Assembly (NCBI RefSeq): GCF_003097615.1
Contig: NZ_QCZG01000001.1
Location: 62,001 to 126,000 of the forward strand
DNA from: Pueribacillus theae
Lineage (GTDB): Bacteria > Bacillota > Bacilli > Bacillales > UBA6769
Direction of reading: 5' to 3'
DNA length: 64,000 nt
Below the pieces are notes generated by a model. It made no database searches. It was not told where the DNA came from and was given only the letters and a program-made list of their open reading frames with translations. Positions 38,192 through 46,980 of the stretch are shown here, piece after piece; position 1 is the stretch's first letter, and every line of letters begins with the position of its first letter. Made by a program: the position numbers and the translations under genes.

Positions 38192-38544
38192 TGTGGCTTC
38201 CGCTACTCGGCCTATTAATTGGCATTTTTTTAGGGTTATCAACTGAATTGCGAGTGCCGGAAGAATATACACAATATCTATCAATTGCCGTGTTAGCCGC
38301 TTTGGATACTCTGTTTGGCGGCATTCGTGCACATATGCAGTCAACTTTTGATGATCGTGTTTTTATTTCTGGATTTTTTTCCAATATTTTGCTTGCTGCA
38401 GGTTTAGCTTTTCTAGGTGTTAATCTTGGTGTAGACTTGTATTTAGCCGCAATTTTTGCGTTTGGTGTCAGATTGTTTAATAATATTGCAATCATACGCC
38501 GTATTCTTCTTGCACGTTGGTCTGAAAAACGAAAAAACGTTTGA
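38191..38544 (+). CDS. sbp: Small basic protein Sbp (DUF1290)
   Basis: 117 aa with three to four membrane segments; the family block EYTQYLSIAVLAALDTLFGGIRA is unmistakable. The function is unknown; it is always near ftsA. The ATG overlaps the ylxX stop (TAATG), and AAGGAGG lies just upstream. Confidence 0.92.
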   Translation: MWLPLLGLLIGIFLGLSTELRVPEEYTQYLSIAVLAALDTLFGGIRAHMQSTFDDRVFISGFFSNILLAAGLAFLGVNLGVDLYLAAIFAFGVRLFNNIAIIRRILLARWSEKRKNV

Positions 38545-38604
38545 AAAACTTCATGAAAAAAAAGGATTGCTCCTTTCCATGTGGAATACTTTCCGTAATC
38601 AAAG

Positions 38605-38660
38605 AATCAGTGGGGATGAAGAAAACCGCCACTGACGGAAGTCTCGCTTTATCGATTAAA
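38605..38660 (+). repeat. Repeat family R3, copy 2
   Basis: ATCAGTGG...CCACTGACGGAAGTCTCGCTTT with a CAGTGG/CCACTG hairpin, resembling 14941-15000. It lies directly before RNA element copy 4. Confidence 0.4.
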
Positions 38661-38674
38661 TATTTAAAGTGCGT

Positions 38675-38883
38675 GTTCAAAAAGGAGGACAACGAGAGGC
38701 AAGAAGGTCGAGGAAGTGTAGTTCTGAGCACCGCAGCGTATGTTTGTAGGATACGTGAGGAGCGGAAGAGCAAGCTGACGTAGAGATTCGCAGCCCTCTA
38801 TAAGGAAGTTCGACTAAAAAGCATCACGTCCTGTGATAACGTCGAACTGACTCACATCCTGTGAGCCTCCGGACTTTTTGAAC
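38675..38883 (+). ncRNA. Bacillaceae-1-like RNA/repeat element, copy 4
   Basis: Full-length copy between sbp and ftsA. The terminal GTTCAAAAAG / CTTTTTGAAC is intact. Hairpin A is unchanged (ATCAC-GTCCT-GTGAT). Hairpin B is CTCAC-ATCCT-GTGAG (38851-38865), where the other copies have CTTAC and GTAAG: both partners of one pair changed together. The remaining gap 38545-38674 holds only repeat R3. Confidence 0.75.
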
Positions 38884-38929
38884 TACCTCTTAAAAAGGAG
38901 TCATCAAAAGATAAAGGTGGTGCCCTAGG

Positions 38930-40207
38930 TTGAGCAACAATGATATATTTGTAAGTTTAGACATCGGTACATCCAATGTAAAAGTAATCATCGGTGAAAT
39001 GGTAGATGATTCTTTAAACATTATAGGCGTTGGAACGGCTCCTTCAAATGGAATAAATAAAGGAGCCATAGTCGATATAGATGAAACAGTCCATTCGATA
39101 AAAAAAGCAATTGAACAGGCTGAGAGAATGGTCGGCGTACAAATCGATTCGGTCATTGTAGGAGTTGGTGGCAACCATATTCAACTGCAGCCTTGCCACG
39201 GAGTTGTTGCTGTATCGAGTGAAGACAGAGAGATTCGCAACGAAGATGTTATGCGCGTCATTGATGCCGCAGAGGTAGTGTCCATTCCTCCAGAAAGAGA
39301 AATTATCGATGTGATCCCTAAACAATTTATCGTTGATGGACTAGATGAGATTAATGATCCTAGAGGGATGATTGGCGTTCGGCTTGAGATGGAAGGCACA
39401 CTTATTACCGGCTCGAAAACCATTTTACATAATTTGCTGAGGTGTGTAGAAAGGGCTGGATTAATCATTGCCGATATTTGTTTACAACCAATTGCCGCAG
39501 GATCAATAGCCCTTTCAAAAGACGAGAAAGATTTGGGAGTGGCATTGATTGATATTGGAGGAGGTTGTACGACAATCTCTGTTTTTGAAGATGGAAGTTT
39601 ACAAAAAACAAATGTCATTCCAATAGGCGGGGAACATATTACGAAAGATATTTCCGTCGGGCTTCGAATTAATATGGAAGAAGCTGAAAGAATCAAATTA
39701 AAACACGGCCATGCTTTTATTGATCTGTCATCTGAAGAAGAAGTCTTTAAGGTTACTAGAATTGGCAGCTCGGTTGAAGAGGAATTTAACCAATTTGAAA
39801 TTTCTCATATCATTGAAGCAAGGGCTTCTGAGATCATGGAATTGGCCGATGAGGAAATAGCACGGATGGGGTATACAAACCTTCCCGGCGGATATGTTTT
39901 AACAGGTGGAGTTGCTGCATTGCCGGGAATCCTTGAATTATCCCACCATATTCTCCAAAACAATGTTAGGCTTGCTTCTCCTGACTATCTTGGCGTTAGA
40001 GAACCGCAATATACAACTGGCGTTGGTTTAATCCAGTTTACTTACCGAAATATAAAAGTCCAAGGAAGAGAAGTGGCCGCAGCAATAAGCAGTGAAAATA
40101 GTGTGAAAACAAAAAAGAAACCAGCTGAACAGAAGAAAAAGCGGGAAGAACATGTTCCCGGCATAGGAACGAAAGTAAAAAGCTGGTTTGGCTCTTTTTT
40201 TGACTAA
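38930..40207 (+). CDS. ftsA: Cell division protein FtsA
   Basis: Actin-like protein that tethers FtsZ filaments to the membrane, 425 aa. Nucleotide-binding motifs are VSLDIGTSNVKVIIGE and ALIDIGGGCTTISVF, with GGYVLTGGVAALPG near the C-terminus. The last residues (VKSWFGSFF) form the amphipathic membrane-targeting helix. The start is TTG 38930 behind AAGGTGG. Confidence 0.96.
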   Translation: MSNNDIFVSLDIGTSNVKVIIGEMVDDSLNIIGVGTAPSNGINKGAIVDIDETVHSIKKAIEQAERMVGVQIDSVIVGVGGNHIQLQPCHGVVAVSSEDREIRNEDVMRVIDAAEVVSIPPEREIIDVIPKQFIVDGLDEINDPRGMIGVRLEMEGTLITGSKTILHNLLRCVERAGLIIADICLQPIAAGSIALSKDEKDLGVALIDIGGGCTTISVFEDGSLQKTNVIPIGGEHITKDISVGLRINMEEAERIKLKHGHAFIDLSSEEEVFKVTRIGSSVEEEFNQFEISHIIEARASEIMELADEEIARMGYTNLPGGYVLTGGVAALPGILELSHHILQNNVRLASPDYLGVREPQYTTGVGLIQFTYRNIKVQGREVAAAISSENSVKTKKKPAEQKKKREEHVPGIGTKVKSWFGSFFD

Positions 40208-40249
40208 GCATTGGCCTTGTATGATTTTCAAAACTTAGGAGGATCTAAC

Positions 40250-41389
40250 ATGTTAGAATTCGATATGGATGTTCATCAATTAGCAAGAATTAAAGTAATT
40301 GGCGTCGGCGGCGGGGGAAGCAATGCAGTAAACCGTATGATTGAACATGGTGTCCAAGGCGTAGATTTCATTGCTGTTAATACCGACGCCCAAGCTTTAA
40401 ATCTATCGTTGGCGGAAACAAAGCTTCAAATTGGAACAAAATTAACAAGAGGACTTGGTGCAGGCGCCAATCCCGAGATCGGAAAAAAGGCTGCAGAAGA
40501 AAGTAAAGAGCAAATTGCAGAAGCGCTAAACGGCGCGGATATGGTATTTGTTACCGCTGGTATGGGAGGCGGTACAGGAACTGGTGCCGCACCGGTCATT
40601 GCAGAGATTGCAAAGGAAATTGGGGCGTTAACAGTCGGAGTCGTAACAAAGCCTTTTACATTTGAAGGAAGAAAACGTTTAAATCAAGCGGTTAACGGCA
40701 TTAGCGTGTTTAAAGAAAAAGTAGATACGCTTATCGTTATCCCGAATGACAGGCTGTTGGAAATTGTTGACAAAAACACACCGATGCTTGAGGCATTCCG
40801 CGAAGCCGACAATGTTCTTCGCCAAGGTGTCCAAGGCATTTCAGATTTAATTGCGGTTCCCGGATTAATTAATCTAGACTTTGCCGACGTGAAGACGATT
40901 ATGACGGAAAAGGGTACAGCATTAATGGGAATTGGTATTGCAACAGGTGAGAACCGTGCTGCAGATGCCGCTAAGAAGGCTATCTCAAGCCCGCTTCTTG
41001 AAACATCCATTGATGGGGCAAAAGGTGTATTAATGAACATTAGCGGCGGCTCTAACCTCAGTCTATATGAAGTCAACGAAGCGGCTGATATTGTCTCTTC
41101 AGCTTCGGATCAAGATGTCAATATGATTTTTGGTTCTGTTATAAATGAAAACCTTAAAGAAGAAATCCTTGTAACTGTTATAGCTACAGGGTTTGATGAG
41201 AAAGATATGAGACAAAAACAACCGGATAGCCGCCCTAAGCTTCAACCGAAATCACCAGCTGCTCAGCAATCCCCAAAAGAAGAGAAAGAACAAACTGAAG
41301 ATAGAAGGTTCGGAAGCAACTATCAAGAAACAGGCGAAACGCTTGATATCCCAACATTTTTAAGAAATAGAAATCGGAGAAGAAGATAG
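40250..41389 (+). CDS. ftsZ: Cell division protein FtsZ
   Basis: Tubulin-like GTPase that forms the division ring, 379 aa. It has the GTP motif [14 protein letters not shown] and the [15 protein letters not shown] start. A variable linker (from about residue 320) is followed by the conserved C-terminal peptide [13 protein letters not shown], the docking site for FtsA, SepF and others. ATG 40250 with AGGAGG upstream is chosen over the longer frame from 40211. Confidence 0.97.
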   Translation: MLEFDMDVHQLARIKVIGVGGGGSNAVNRMIEHGVQGVDFIAVNTDAQALNLSLAETKLQIGTKLTRGLGAGANPEIGKKAAEESKEQIAEALNGADMVFVTAGMGGGTGTGAAPVIAEIAKEIGALTVGVVTKPFTFEGRKRLNQAVNGISVFKEKVDTLIVIPNDRLLEIVDKNTPMLEAFREADNVLRQGVQGISDLIAVPGLINLDFADVKTIMTEKGTALMGIGIATGENRAADAAKKAISSPLLETSIDGAKGVLMNISGGSNLSLYEVNEAADIVSSASDQDVNMIFGSVINENLKEEILVTVIATGFDEKDMRQKQPDSRPKLQPKSPAAQQSPKEEKEQTEDRRFGSNYQETGETLDIPTFLRNRNRRRR

Positions 41390-41452
41390 GCGGGATATTC
41401 AATCAATAGGCGTTCCTTACAAAGCGATTTTAAATGAAATAGATTTTCACAA

Positions 41453-41486
41453 GACACGACATTCATTTGTTGTGTTTTTTTTTTGA
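41453..41486 (+). terminator. Terminator after ftsZ
   Basis: Stem ACACGACA / TGTTGTGT (one G-T pair) followed by ten Ts. Confidence 0.8.
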
Positions 41487-41529
41487 TCATGAGTCGTTGC
41501 TTTGCACAGAAATAAGCTTTATTTTTACG

Positions 41530-41614
41530 TGACAAAATTAGTGTGTTTTGATCAAAATAACTTGGAGGTTCTCGTCATAAATTGACAGACTTAGCAATAG
41601 AATCTTTATATACT
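41530..41614 (+). promoter_or_regulatory. spoIIG promoter with likely Spo0A sites
   Basis: TTGACA (41582-41587) and TATACT (41609-41614) are separated by 21 bases, close to the unusual 22-base spacing of the B. subtilis spoIIG promoter, which needs Spo0A~P. Near-matches to the 0A box TGNCGAA are TGACAAA (41530-41536) and TGACGAG on the minus strand (41571-41577), about 88 and 47 bases before the expected start, similar to the B. subtilis sites 1 and 2. Confidence 0.65.
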
Positions 41615-41648
41615 AGTACACAAAGAATATGATTGGAATGAATTTCAA

Positions 41649-42554
41649 ATGGCTGTTTATTTGGATGTCATTTGGTTTTTGAATTTTTGTACGGATTATC
41701 TTTTATTAACATTGACGGGTATTTTGCTTAAGAGAGACATAAAGAAAAAACGGATCCTTATTAGTTCTGCCATTGCATCGCTATATGTTCTGATTATTTT
41801 TACGCCCTGCGCTCAATTTTTCTATCATCCTGCAGTTAAATTTGTTTTTTCAATGTTTATCGTGTTTATCGCTTTTCAATTTAAACGCTTTTCTTATTTT
41901 TTCCAAAATGTGGCGATGTTTTATTTTGTTGCTTTTATGATTGGCGGGGGGTTAATTGCAGTACGTTTTTTCCTTCAAACAGACTCCCAACTGCTAAACG
42001 CAATAGCGGAAATGAACGTTAGCAGTTTTGGAGATCCAATTAGCTGGCTGTTTGTCATTATCGGTTTTCCGCTTCTTTGGATTTTTTCCCGCAATCGATT
42101 CACAAATATTGAATACCGCACAATGACATATGACCAAATTGCGGATGTAGAAGTGCATATTGAAGATGAAATTTTTCGCTTGAAAGGGCTTATTGACAGC
42201 GGGAATCATCTAACAGATCCACTGACAAAAGTGCCTGTTATGGTAATGGAGCAATCGCATGTAAATTTACCGTTCGATCCAGAGCGTTTATTGTCAGGGG
42301 ATCCGTTTGAAGACAGCAGTCATCCGTGGTCAGCCCGAATGAGATTTGTTCCCTATCGTTCGGTTGGACAAGAAGAACAATTTATGTTGGCGATACGGCC
42401 TGATTTTATTCGGATTTTTTATAAAAATAAAACCTACACTGTAAAACAACTTTTAGTTGGATTAACAAATCAGCGATTATCAAGCGAAGGCGATTACGAT
42501 TGTATTTTACACCCGAAAATGATCATGCAATCAAATACTTCAAATGCATCTTAA
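41649..42554 (+). CDS. spoIIGA: Pro-SigE processing aspartic protease SpoIIGA
   Basis: Membrane protease that cleaves pro-SigE in the mother cell after a signal from SpoIIR. 301 aa: about five membrane helices in the N-terminal half (starting MAVYLDVIWFLNF), then a cytoplasmic domain with the aspartic protease motif GLIDSGNHLTDP. It starts 35 bp after the spoIIG -10 box and lies 36 bp before sigE. Confidence 0.94.
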   Translation: MAVYLDVIWFLNFCTDYLLLTLTGILLKRDIKKKRILISSAIASLYVLIIFTPCAQFFYHPAVKFVFSMFIVFIAFQFKRFSYFFQNVAMFYFVAFMIGGGLIAVRFFLQTDSQLLNAIAEMNVSSFGDPISWLFVIIGFPLLWIFSRNRFTNIEYRTMTYDQIADVEVHIEDEIFRLKGLIDSGNHLTDPLTKVPVMVMEQSHVNLPFDPERLLSGDPFEDSSHPWSARMRFVPYRSVGQEEQFMLAIRPDFIRIFYKNKTYTVKQLLVGLTNQRLSSEGDYDCILHPKMIMQSNTSNAS

Positions 42555-42590
42555 GGAAAATAATAAAGACAATAGGAGGAGAAGCACACG

Positions 42591-43310
42591 ATGAAAATGT
42601 GGAAATTTCGTTTGATGCGCTTTTGGTACAAGTTATTAAACAGGCTTGGAATAAAAACGGATGAAATTTATTATATCGGAGGGAATGAAGCATTACCAGC
42701 CCCGCTATCAAAAGAGAAAGAAGCAGAATTAATTGAAAAACTTCCAAAAGGTGATACAAATGCGCGATCATTACTAATTGAACATAATTTAAGATTAGTC
42801 GTCTATATTGCCCGAAAATTTGAAAATACAGGAATCAATATCGAAGATCTCATTAGCATTGGTACGATCGGCCTTATAAAAGCGGTGAATACATTTAATC
42901 CGGAGAAAAAAATAAAGCTTGCCACTTACGCATCAAGATGTATAGAAAATGAAATTCTTATGTATTTACGAAGGAATAACAAGACAAGATCAGAAATTTC
43001 CTTTGATGAACCGTTAAACGTAGATTGGGATGGAAATGAATTATTGCTTTCAGATGTATTAGGTACAGATGAAAATATCATTACAAAAGGGATAGAGGAC
43101 CAAGTAAATCGCAAATTGCTAGTAAAAGCTTTATATACGTTAAACCCGCGTGAAAAGCAAATTATGGAATTAAGGTTTGGATTAAGCGGAAAAGAAGAGA
43201 AAACCCAAAAGGACGTTGCTGACTTACTGGGCATCTCCCAATCATACATTTCCCGCCTGGAAAAAAGAATTATCAAACGCCTCAGGAAGGAATTCAATAA
43301 AATGGTTTAA
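42591..43310 (+). CDS. sigE: Sporulation sigma factor SigE precursor
   Basis: Early mother-cell sigma factor, 239 aa. The first 27 or so residues ([16 protein letters not shown]...) are the amphipathic pro-sequence removed by SpoIIGA. Regions 2.1-2.4 ([17 protein letters not shown] to [21 protein letters not shown]) and the region 4.2 helix-turn-helix ([21 protein letters not shown]) are complete. AATAGGAGGAG precedes the start. It forms the spoIIG operon with spoIIGA. Confidence 0.97.
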   Translation: MKMWKFRLMRFWYKLLNRLGIKTDEIYYIGGNEALPAPLSKEKEAELIEKLPKGDTNARSLLIEHNLRLVVYIARKFENTGINIEDLISIGTIGLIKAVNTFNPEKKIKLATYASRCIENEILMYLRRNNKTRSEISFDEPLNVDWDGNELLLSDVLGTDENIITKGIEDQVNRKLLVKALYTLNPREKQIMELRFGLSGKEEKTQKDVADLLGISQSYISRLEKRIIKRLRKEFNKMV

Positions 43311-43390
43311 TTGATCACATGCATTCTGCCAGTCTCCAGATTTCATCTTTGTAAAAGATATACTTCTCCGAACTTAGATAGTGCACCGTG

Positions 43391-43424
43391 AAAAGAGCCC
43401 TCGAATGTAAAGAGGGCTCTTTTT
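43391..43424. terminator. Bidirectional terminator between sigE and inverted sigG
   Basis: Perfect 12-bp stem AAAAGAGCCCTC / GAGGGCTCTTTT (43391-43402, 43412-43423). It is two bases beyond the sigG stop on the minus strand and can stop both converging transcripts. Confidence 0.88.
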
Positions 43425-43425
43425 C

Positions 43426-44202
43426 TCATTGAATATGTTTGTTCATTTGATTGATGGCTGCTTTTTCGAGCCTTGACACTTGCGCCTGTGAAATTCCAAT
43501 TTCATTTGCGACTTCCATTTGTGTTTTTCCTTGGAAAAATCGCATAATCAAAATCGATTTTTCACGCTCGTTTAGCCGGGTCATTGCTTCTCTCATCGCA
43601 ATATCTTCTGTCCAATGGCTATCTTTATTTTTATCATCACTTATTTGGTCCAAGACGTAAATCGGGTCGCCGCCATCATTGTAAATTGGTTCGAAAAGTG
43701 ATACAGGATCTTGAATGGCATCAAGGGCAAAGACGACCTCTTCTTTTGGGACATCCAGTTCCTTTGCGATTTCTTGGGCGGTAGGTTCTTTTGAATTTTT
43801 TATCATCAGTTTATCTCTTGCTTGCAAAGCTTTGTAAGCAATATCCCGTAATGATCGGGAAACACGAATTGGATTGTTGTCTCTTAAATACCTTCTTATT
43901 TCCCCAATAATCATTGGTACTGCGTACGTTGAAAACCTCACATTGTGGCTTAAATCAAAGTTGTCAATTGATTTCATAAGCCCAATGCAGCCCACTTGAA
44001 AAAGATCATCAATATACTCCCCGCGGTTATTGAAACGTTGAATCACACTTAATACAAGGCGTAAATTTCCATTTACTAACTTTTCCCTTGCTGTAATATC
44101 CCCACTTTGCATTTCTTTAAAAAGCTTACGCATTTCTTCGTTTTTTAAAACGGGTAGCTTAGATGTGTCTACACCACAAATTTCTACTTTTTGTCGAGTC
44201 AA
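43426..44202 (-). CDS. sigG: Sporulation sigma factor SigG, inverted orientation
   Basis: Late forespore sigma factor, 258 aa, start to stop intact. The N-terminus KVEICGVDTSKLPVLKNEEMR and the blocks GEYIDDLFQVGCIGLMKSIDNFDL and FSTYAVPMIIGEIRRYLRDNNPIRVSRSLRDIA are diagnostic for SigG. In B. subtilis sigG follows sigE on the same strand; here it points towards sigE. It keeps a forespore-type promoter and a strong ribosome site (GGAGGGAAAG). Confidence 0.96.
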   Translation of the reverse strand: MTRQKVEICGVDTSKLPVLKNEEMRKLFKEMQSGDITAREKLVNGNLRLVLSVIQRFNNRGEYIDDLFQVGCIGLMKSIDNFDLSHNVRFSTYAVPMIIGEIRRYLRDNNPIRVSRSLRDIAYKALQARDKLMIKNSKEPTAQEIAKELDVPKEEVVFALDAIQDPVSLFEPIYNDGGDPIYVLDQISDDKNKDSHWTEDIAMREAMTRLNEREKSILIMRFFQGKTQMEVANEIGISQAQVSRLEKAAINQMNKHIQ

Positions 44203-44237
44203 TTCTTTCCCTCCTTGCAGGAGTTGATGTCTACGTT

Positions 44238-44266
44238 AAGTATCTCCTTGGGAGGGAAAAATATGC
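44238..44266 (-). promoter_or_regulatory. SigF/SigG-type promoter of sigG
   Basis: On the minus strand GCATA (44262-44266) and GGAGATACTT (44238-44247) fit the forespore consensus GYATA and GGNNANANTT with a 14-base gap. This shows that the control region moved together with the gene. Confidence 0.6.
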
Positions 44267-44356
44267 ACAGCAATTTCCCTCGAAAAATGAATGTTCAATC
44301 GAACAGTACAATTTTTATAAGACGGCTCATATACTCTAGTGAAAGGTGGGTTCAGC

Positions 44357-44617
44357 ATGAAAATTTCTGAATTTCAAGTCAAGGATGTTGTAAGTGTTTC
44401 AAGCGGGAAGCGGCTTGGCCATATTTATGATTTAGAAATTAACGTAACGACAGGTAAAATAGAAGCAATCATTATTCAAGGGGCAGGAAAAATGATGGGA
44501 TTATTCGGAAGGGAAAATGATCTGATTATACCTTGGAGGAACATCGTAAAAATTGGTGCAGATGTTATTCTCGTTCGTTACAACGAAGTGGGCCAGATGG
44601 ATGAAACCGAACATTAA
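44357..44617 (+). CDS. ylmC: YlmC/YmxH family PRC-barrel protein
   Basis: 86-aa PRC-barrel protein (MKISEFQVKDVVSVSSGKRLG, GRENDLIIPWRNIVKIG), a family annotated as sporulation-associated with no known biochemical role. ATG 44357 follows AAAGGTGGG. Upstream, CATATACT at about 44329 is close to a SigE -10 box, but the -35 is unclear. It begins the ylm series. Confidence 0.88.
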   Translation: MKISEFQVKDVVSVSSGKRLGHIYDLEINVTTGKIEAIIIQGAGKMMGLFGRENDLIIPWRNIVKIGADVILVRYNEVGQMDETEH

Positions 44618-44707
44618 ATGGTTGTTTTTACAATGAAACTTCCTTCTATTTAACAAGTTGTGATAAAATAAGAACGAATCCTTCAAGAATGAACAAGGGG
44701 TGTCGTA

Positions 44708-45544
44708 ATGTCAGAAGTCTTGTTAGAAAATGTTGACGAGTCGTATTTGTCACTTAAAGATTGGCAAGATCAACATGGTGTAATAGCTGGGATAACGACA
44801 CGCTGCGGAGGAGTCAGCAAAGAACCATATCATCATTTAAATGTTGGTTTCCACGTTGGCGATAATAAGGAGGATGTTCTAACGAATCGAAAAATTGTCG
44901 CAAACAAGCTTGCGATCCCATTAGAAAGATGGGTCGTTGCAGAGCAGCCGCATCGTACAGAAATTTATCGAGTAGATGAGAATGATGCTGGTAAAGGGGC
45001 GGCAGACATTGATACAGTTATAAAAGGCATGGACGGCCTCTACACAAATATTCCGGGGGTTTTACTTGTTTCCATGCATGCTGATTGTGTGCCACTTTAC
45101 TTTCTTTCGAAGAAAAACAAGGTAGTCGGCATTGCCCATGCAGGCTGGAAAGGCACGGTCGGCAACATCGGCAAAAAAATGATCGATCGATGGCAGGAAG
45201 AAGGAGTGGCTCTTGACGAGATTCAGATTGCGATTGGGCCATCAATTGGACAATGCTGTTACGAAGTGGACGATTTTGTTATCGATCAAGTAAAAAAACT
45301 GAAACTGGAAAATTCCGTCTCATTTAAGAAAACAAATGGCAAATTTATGTTAAACTTAAAGTTACTGAATAAGCTTTTATTAATGAGAGCCGGCATCTCT
45401 GAGCATGCAATTTCCATTTCAGAACAATGTACAAGTTGTTCAACATCCGTTTATTTCTCACATCGAAAAGAATCAGGGAAAACTGGGAGAATGATGGCTT
45501 ATATTGGAATTTCAAACAACGGCATGAATAAGAAGTATGGATGA
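44708..45544 (+). CDS. ylmD: Multicopper polyphenol oxidase/laccase-domain (YfiH) protein
   Basis: 278-aa YfiH-family protein. Metal-site motifs VSMHADCVPLYF, GIAHAGWKGTVGNI and GPSIGQCCYEV are intact. Family members are reported as purine nucleoside phosphorylases or as editors of UDP-MurNAc-peptides, so the role is unsettled. Its end overlaps ylmE by four bases (ATGA). Confidence 0.9.
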   Translation: MSEVLLENVDESYLSLKDWQDQHGVIAGITTRCGGVSKEPYHHLNVGFHVGDNKEDVLTNRKIVANKLAIPLERWVVAEQPHRTEIYRVDENDAGKGAADIDTVIKGMDGLYTNIPGVLLVSMHADCVPLYFLSKKNKVVGIAHAGWKGTVGNIGKKMIDRWQEEGVALDEIQIAIGPSIGQCCYEVDDFVIDQVKKLKLENSVSFKKTNGKFMLNLKLLNKLLLMRAGISEHAISISEQCTSCSTSVYFSHRKESGKTGRMMAYIGISNNGMNKKYG

Positions 45545-46236
45545 AAATTAGGGTGAACACGTTGACAATTAAAGAAAATTTGAAAAAGATTAAAGAAAAA
45601 ATAGAGACAGCATGTAAAAACTCCAACCGTAACCCAGATGAAATTACGATTGTAGCTGTAACGAAATATGTAAGCGAAACAACTGCAAAATCCGTGCTTG
45701 AAGCAGGTATAACACATCTTGGAGAAAATAGGGACCAGCCTTTCCTTTCCAAATATGAAGCGATTGGAACGGAAGCAACATGGCACTTTATCGGTTCACT
45801 TCAAACGAGAAAAGTAAAAAATATCATCAACAAAGTCGATTACATCCATTCACTTGACCGCCTATCATTAGCAAAAGAAATTAATAAACGTACGGACAAA
45901 CCAATAAAATGTTTCGTCCAAGTCAATGTATCAGGTGAAGAACAGAAACATGGCCTTTCGGTAAATGAAGTACTTCCATTTATTAAAGAGCTTCAGCAAT
46001 TTGAAAAGATTATCGTTGCCGGATTAATGACAATGGCGCCACATACAGATGATGAGCAACTGATTCGTTCTGTATTTAAAAAGTTGAAAGACATTCAGGA
46101 AGAGGCAATGGATTTGAATTTGGCATATGCTCCTTGCAATGAACTCTCAATGGGAATGTCAAACGATTTTACAATTGCTATTGAAGAAGGAGCGACATTT
46201 ATTAGGCTCGGAAGTTCACTTGTTGGCAGGGAATAA
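45541..46236 (+). CDS. ylmE: YggS/PLPBP family pyridoxal phosphate homeostasis protein
   Basis: 231 aa, alanine-racemase-like barrel. The PLP lysine lies in IVAVTKYVS; LGENRDQPFLSKYEAI, WHFIGSLQTRKVK and CNELSMGMSNDF are family motifs. It is linked to PLP and amino-acid balance in many bacteria. ATG 45541 overlaps the ylmD stop; a GTG at 45553 is an alternative start. Confidence 0.9.
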   Translation: MKIRVNTLTIKENLKKIKEKIETACKNSNRNPDEITIVAVTKYVSETTAKSVLEAGITHLGENRDQPFLSKYEAIGTEATWHFIGSLQTRKVKNIINKVDYIHSLDRLSLAKEINKRTDKPIKCFVQVNVSGEEQKHGLSVNEVLPFIKELQQFEKIIVAGLMTMAPHTDDEQLIRSVFKKLKDIQEEAMDLNLAYAPCNELSMGMSNDFTIAIEEGATFIRLGSSLVGRE

Positions 46237-46271
46237 ATGGTGGAAAATGATTAGAAGGAGAGAGGTTGCTC

Positions 46272-46691
46272 ATGGGAATCAAATCAAAATTTAAGCGTTT
46301 TTTTGAACTTGATGACGAAACATATGAATTAGAAACGTATGAAGAAGAGGAACCTGAACAATACGAAGAAGAACGCACTTCTGTAAAAAAGACAGGAAAT
46401 GTCGTCAGTCTTCAAAGCGTACAGCAGAATGTCAAAGTTATCCTAGTAGAACCTCGTGTTTATTCAGAAGTGCAAGATATTGCCGATCAATTAAAAAGCC
46501 ATCGGGCGATCGCAATGAACCTTCAGCGAGTGCCGCATGATCAGGCAAGGCGGATTGTCGACTTTTTAAGTGGTACCGTTTACGCGATAGGCGGCGATAT
46601 CCAGAAAATTGGAGAGCATACATTTTTATGTACACCTGAAAATGTCGATGTTTCCGGAAAAATCTCAGAAGTGTTGGATGATGACTATTAA
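46272..46691 (+). CDS. sepF: Cell division protein SepF
   Basis: 139 aa from ATG 46272, behind AGAAGGAGAGAGG. It has an N-terminal amphipathic membrane helix ([11 protein letters not shown]), an acidic linker and the SepF core ([40 protein letters not shown]). It forms rings that bundle FtsZ and anchor it to the membrane. Confidence 0.95.
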   Translation: MGIKSKFKRFFELDDETYELETYEEEEPEQYEEERTSVKKTGNVVSLQSVQQNVKVILVEPRVYSEVQDIADQLKSHRAIAMNLQRVPHDQARRIVDFLSGTVYAIGGDIQKIGEHTFLCTPENVDVSGKISEVLDDDY

Positions 46692-46705
46692 GGAGTGTTT
46701 GAAGC

Positions 46706-46969
46706 TTGGGTGCAGTTGTAAGCTTACTTATTACAGCAATTAATATTTATTCATGGCTCATTATTATCTATATTTTTATGAGTTGGGTTCCGAATGCCAG
46801 AGAATCCGGTTTCGGCCAGATGCTTGGCCGAATTGTTGAACCTTACTTGGAACCATTCCGCAGAATTATTCCTCCTTTAGGGATGATCGATATTTCCCCA
46901 ATCGTTGCAATTATTGCACTGCGGCTTGCTGAACGTGGGGTCGTTGAGATTTTTAGAATGTTTATGTAG
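46706..46969 (+). CDS. ylmG: YggT family membrane protein YlmG
   Basis: 87 aa with two membrane segments and the family motif [34 protein letters not shown]. The TTG start 46706 follows AAGGAGTG. It is always near sepF and may help membrane or cell division organisation; no reaction is known. Confidence 0.9.
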   Translation: MGAVVSLLITAINIYSWLIIIYIFMSWVPNARESGFGQMLGRIVEPYLEPFRRIIPPLGMIDISPIVAIIALRLAERGVVEIFRMFM

Positions 46970-46980
46970 GATGAATGAGT

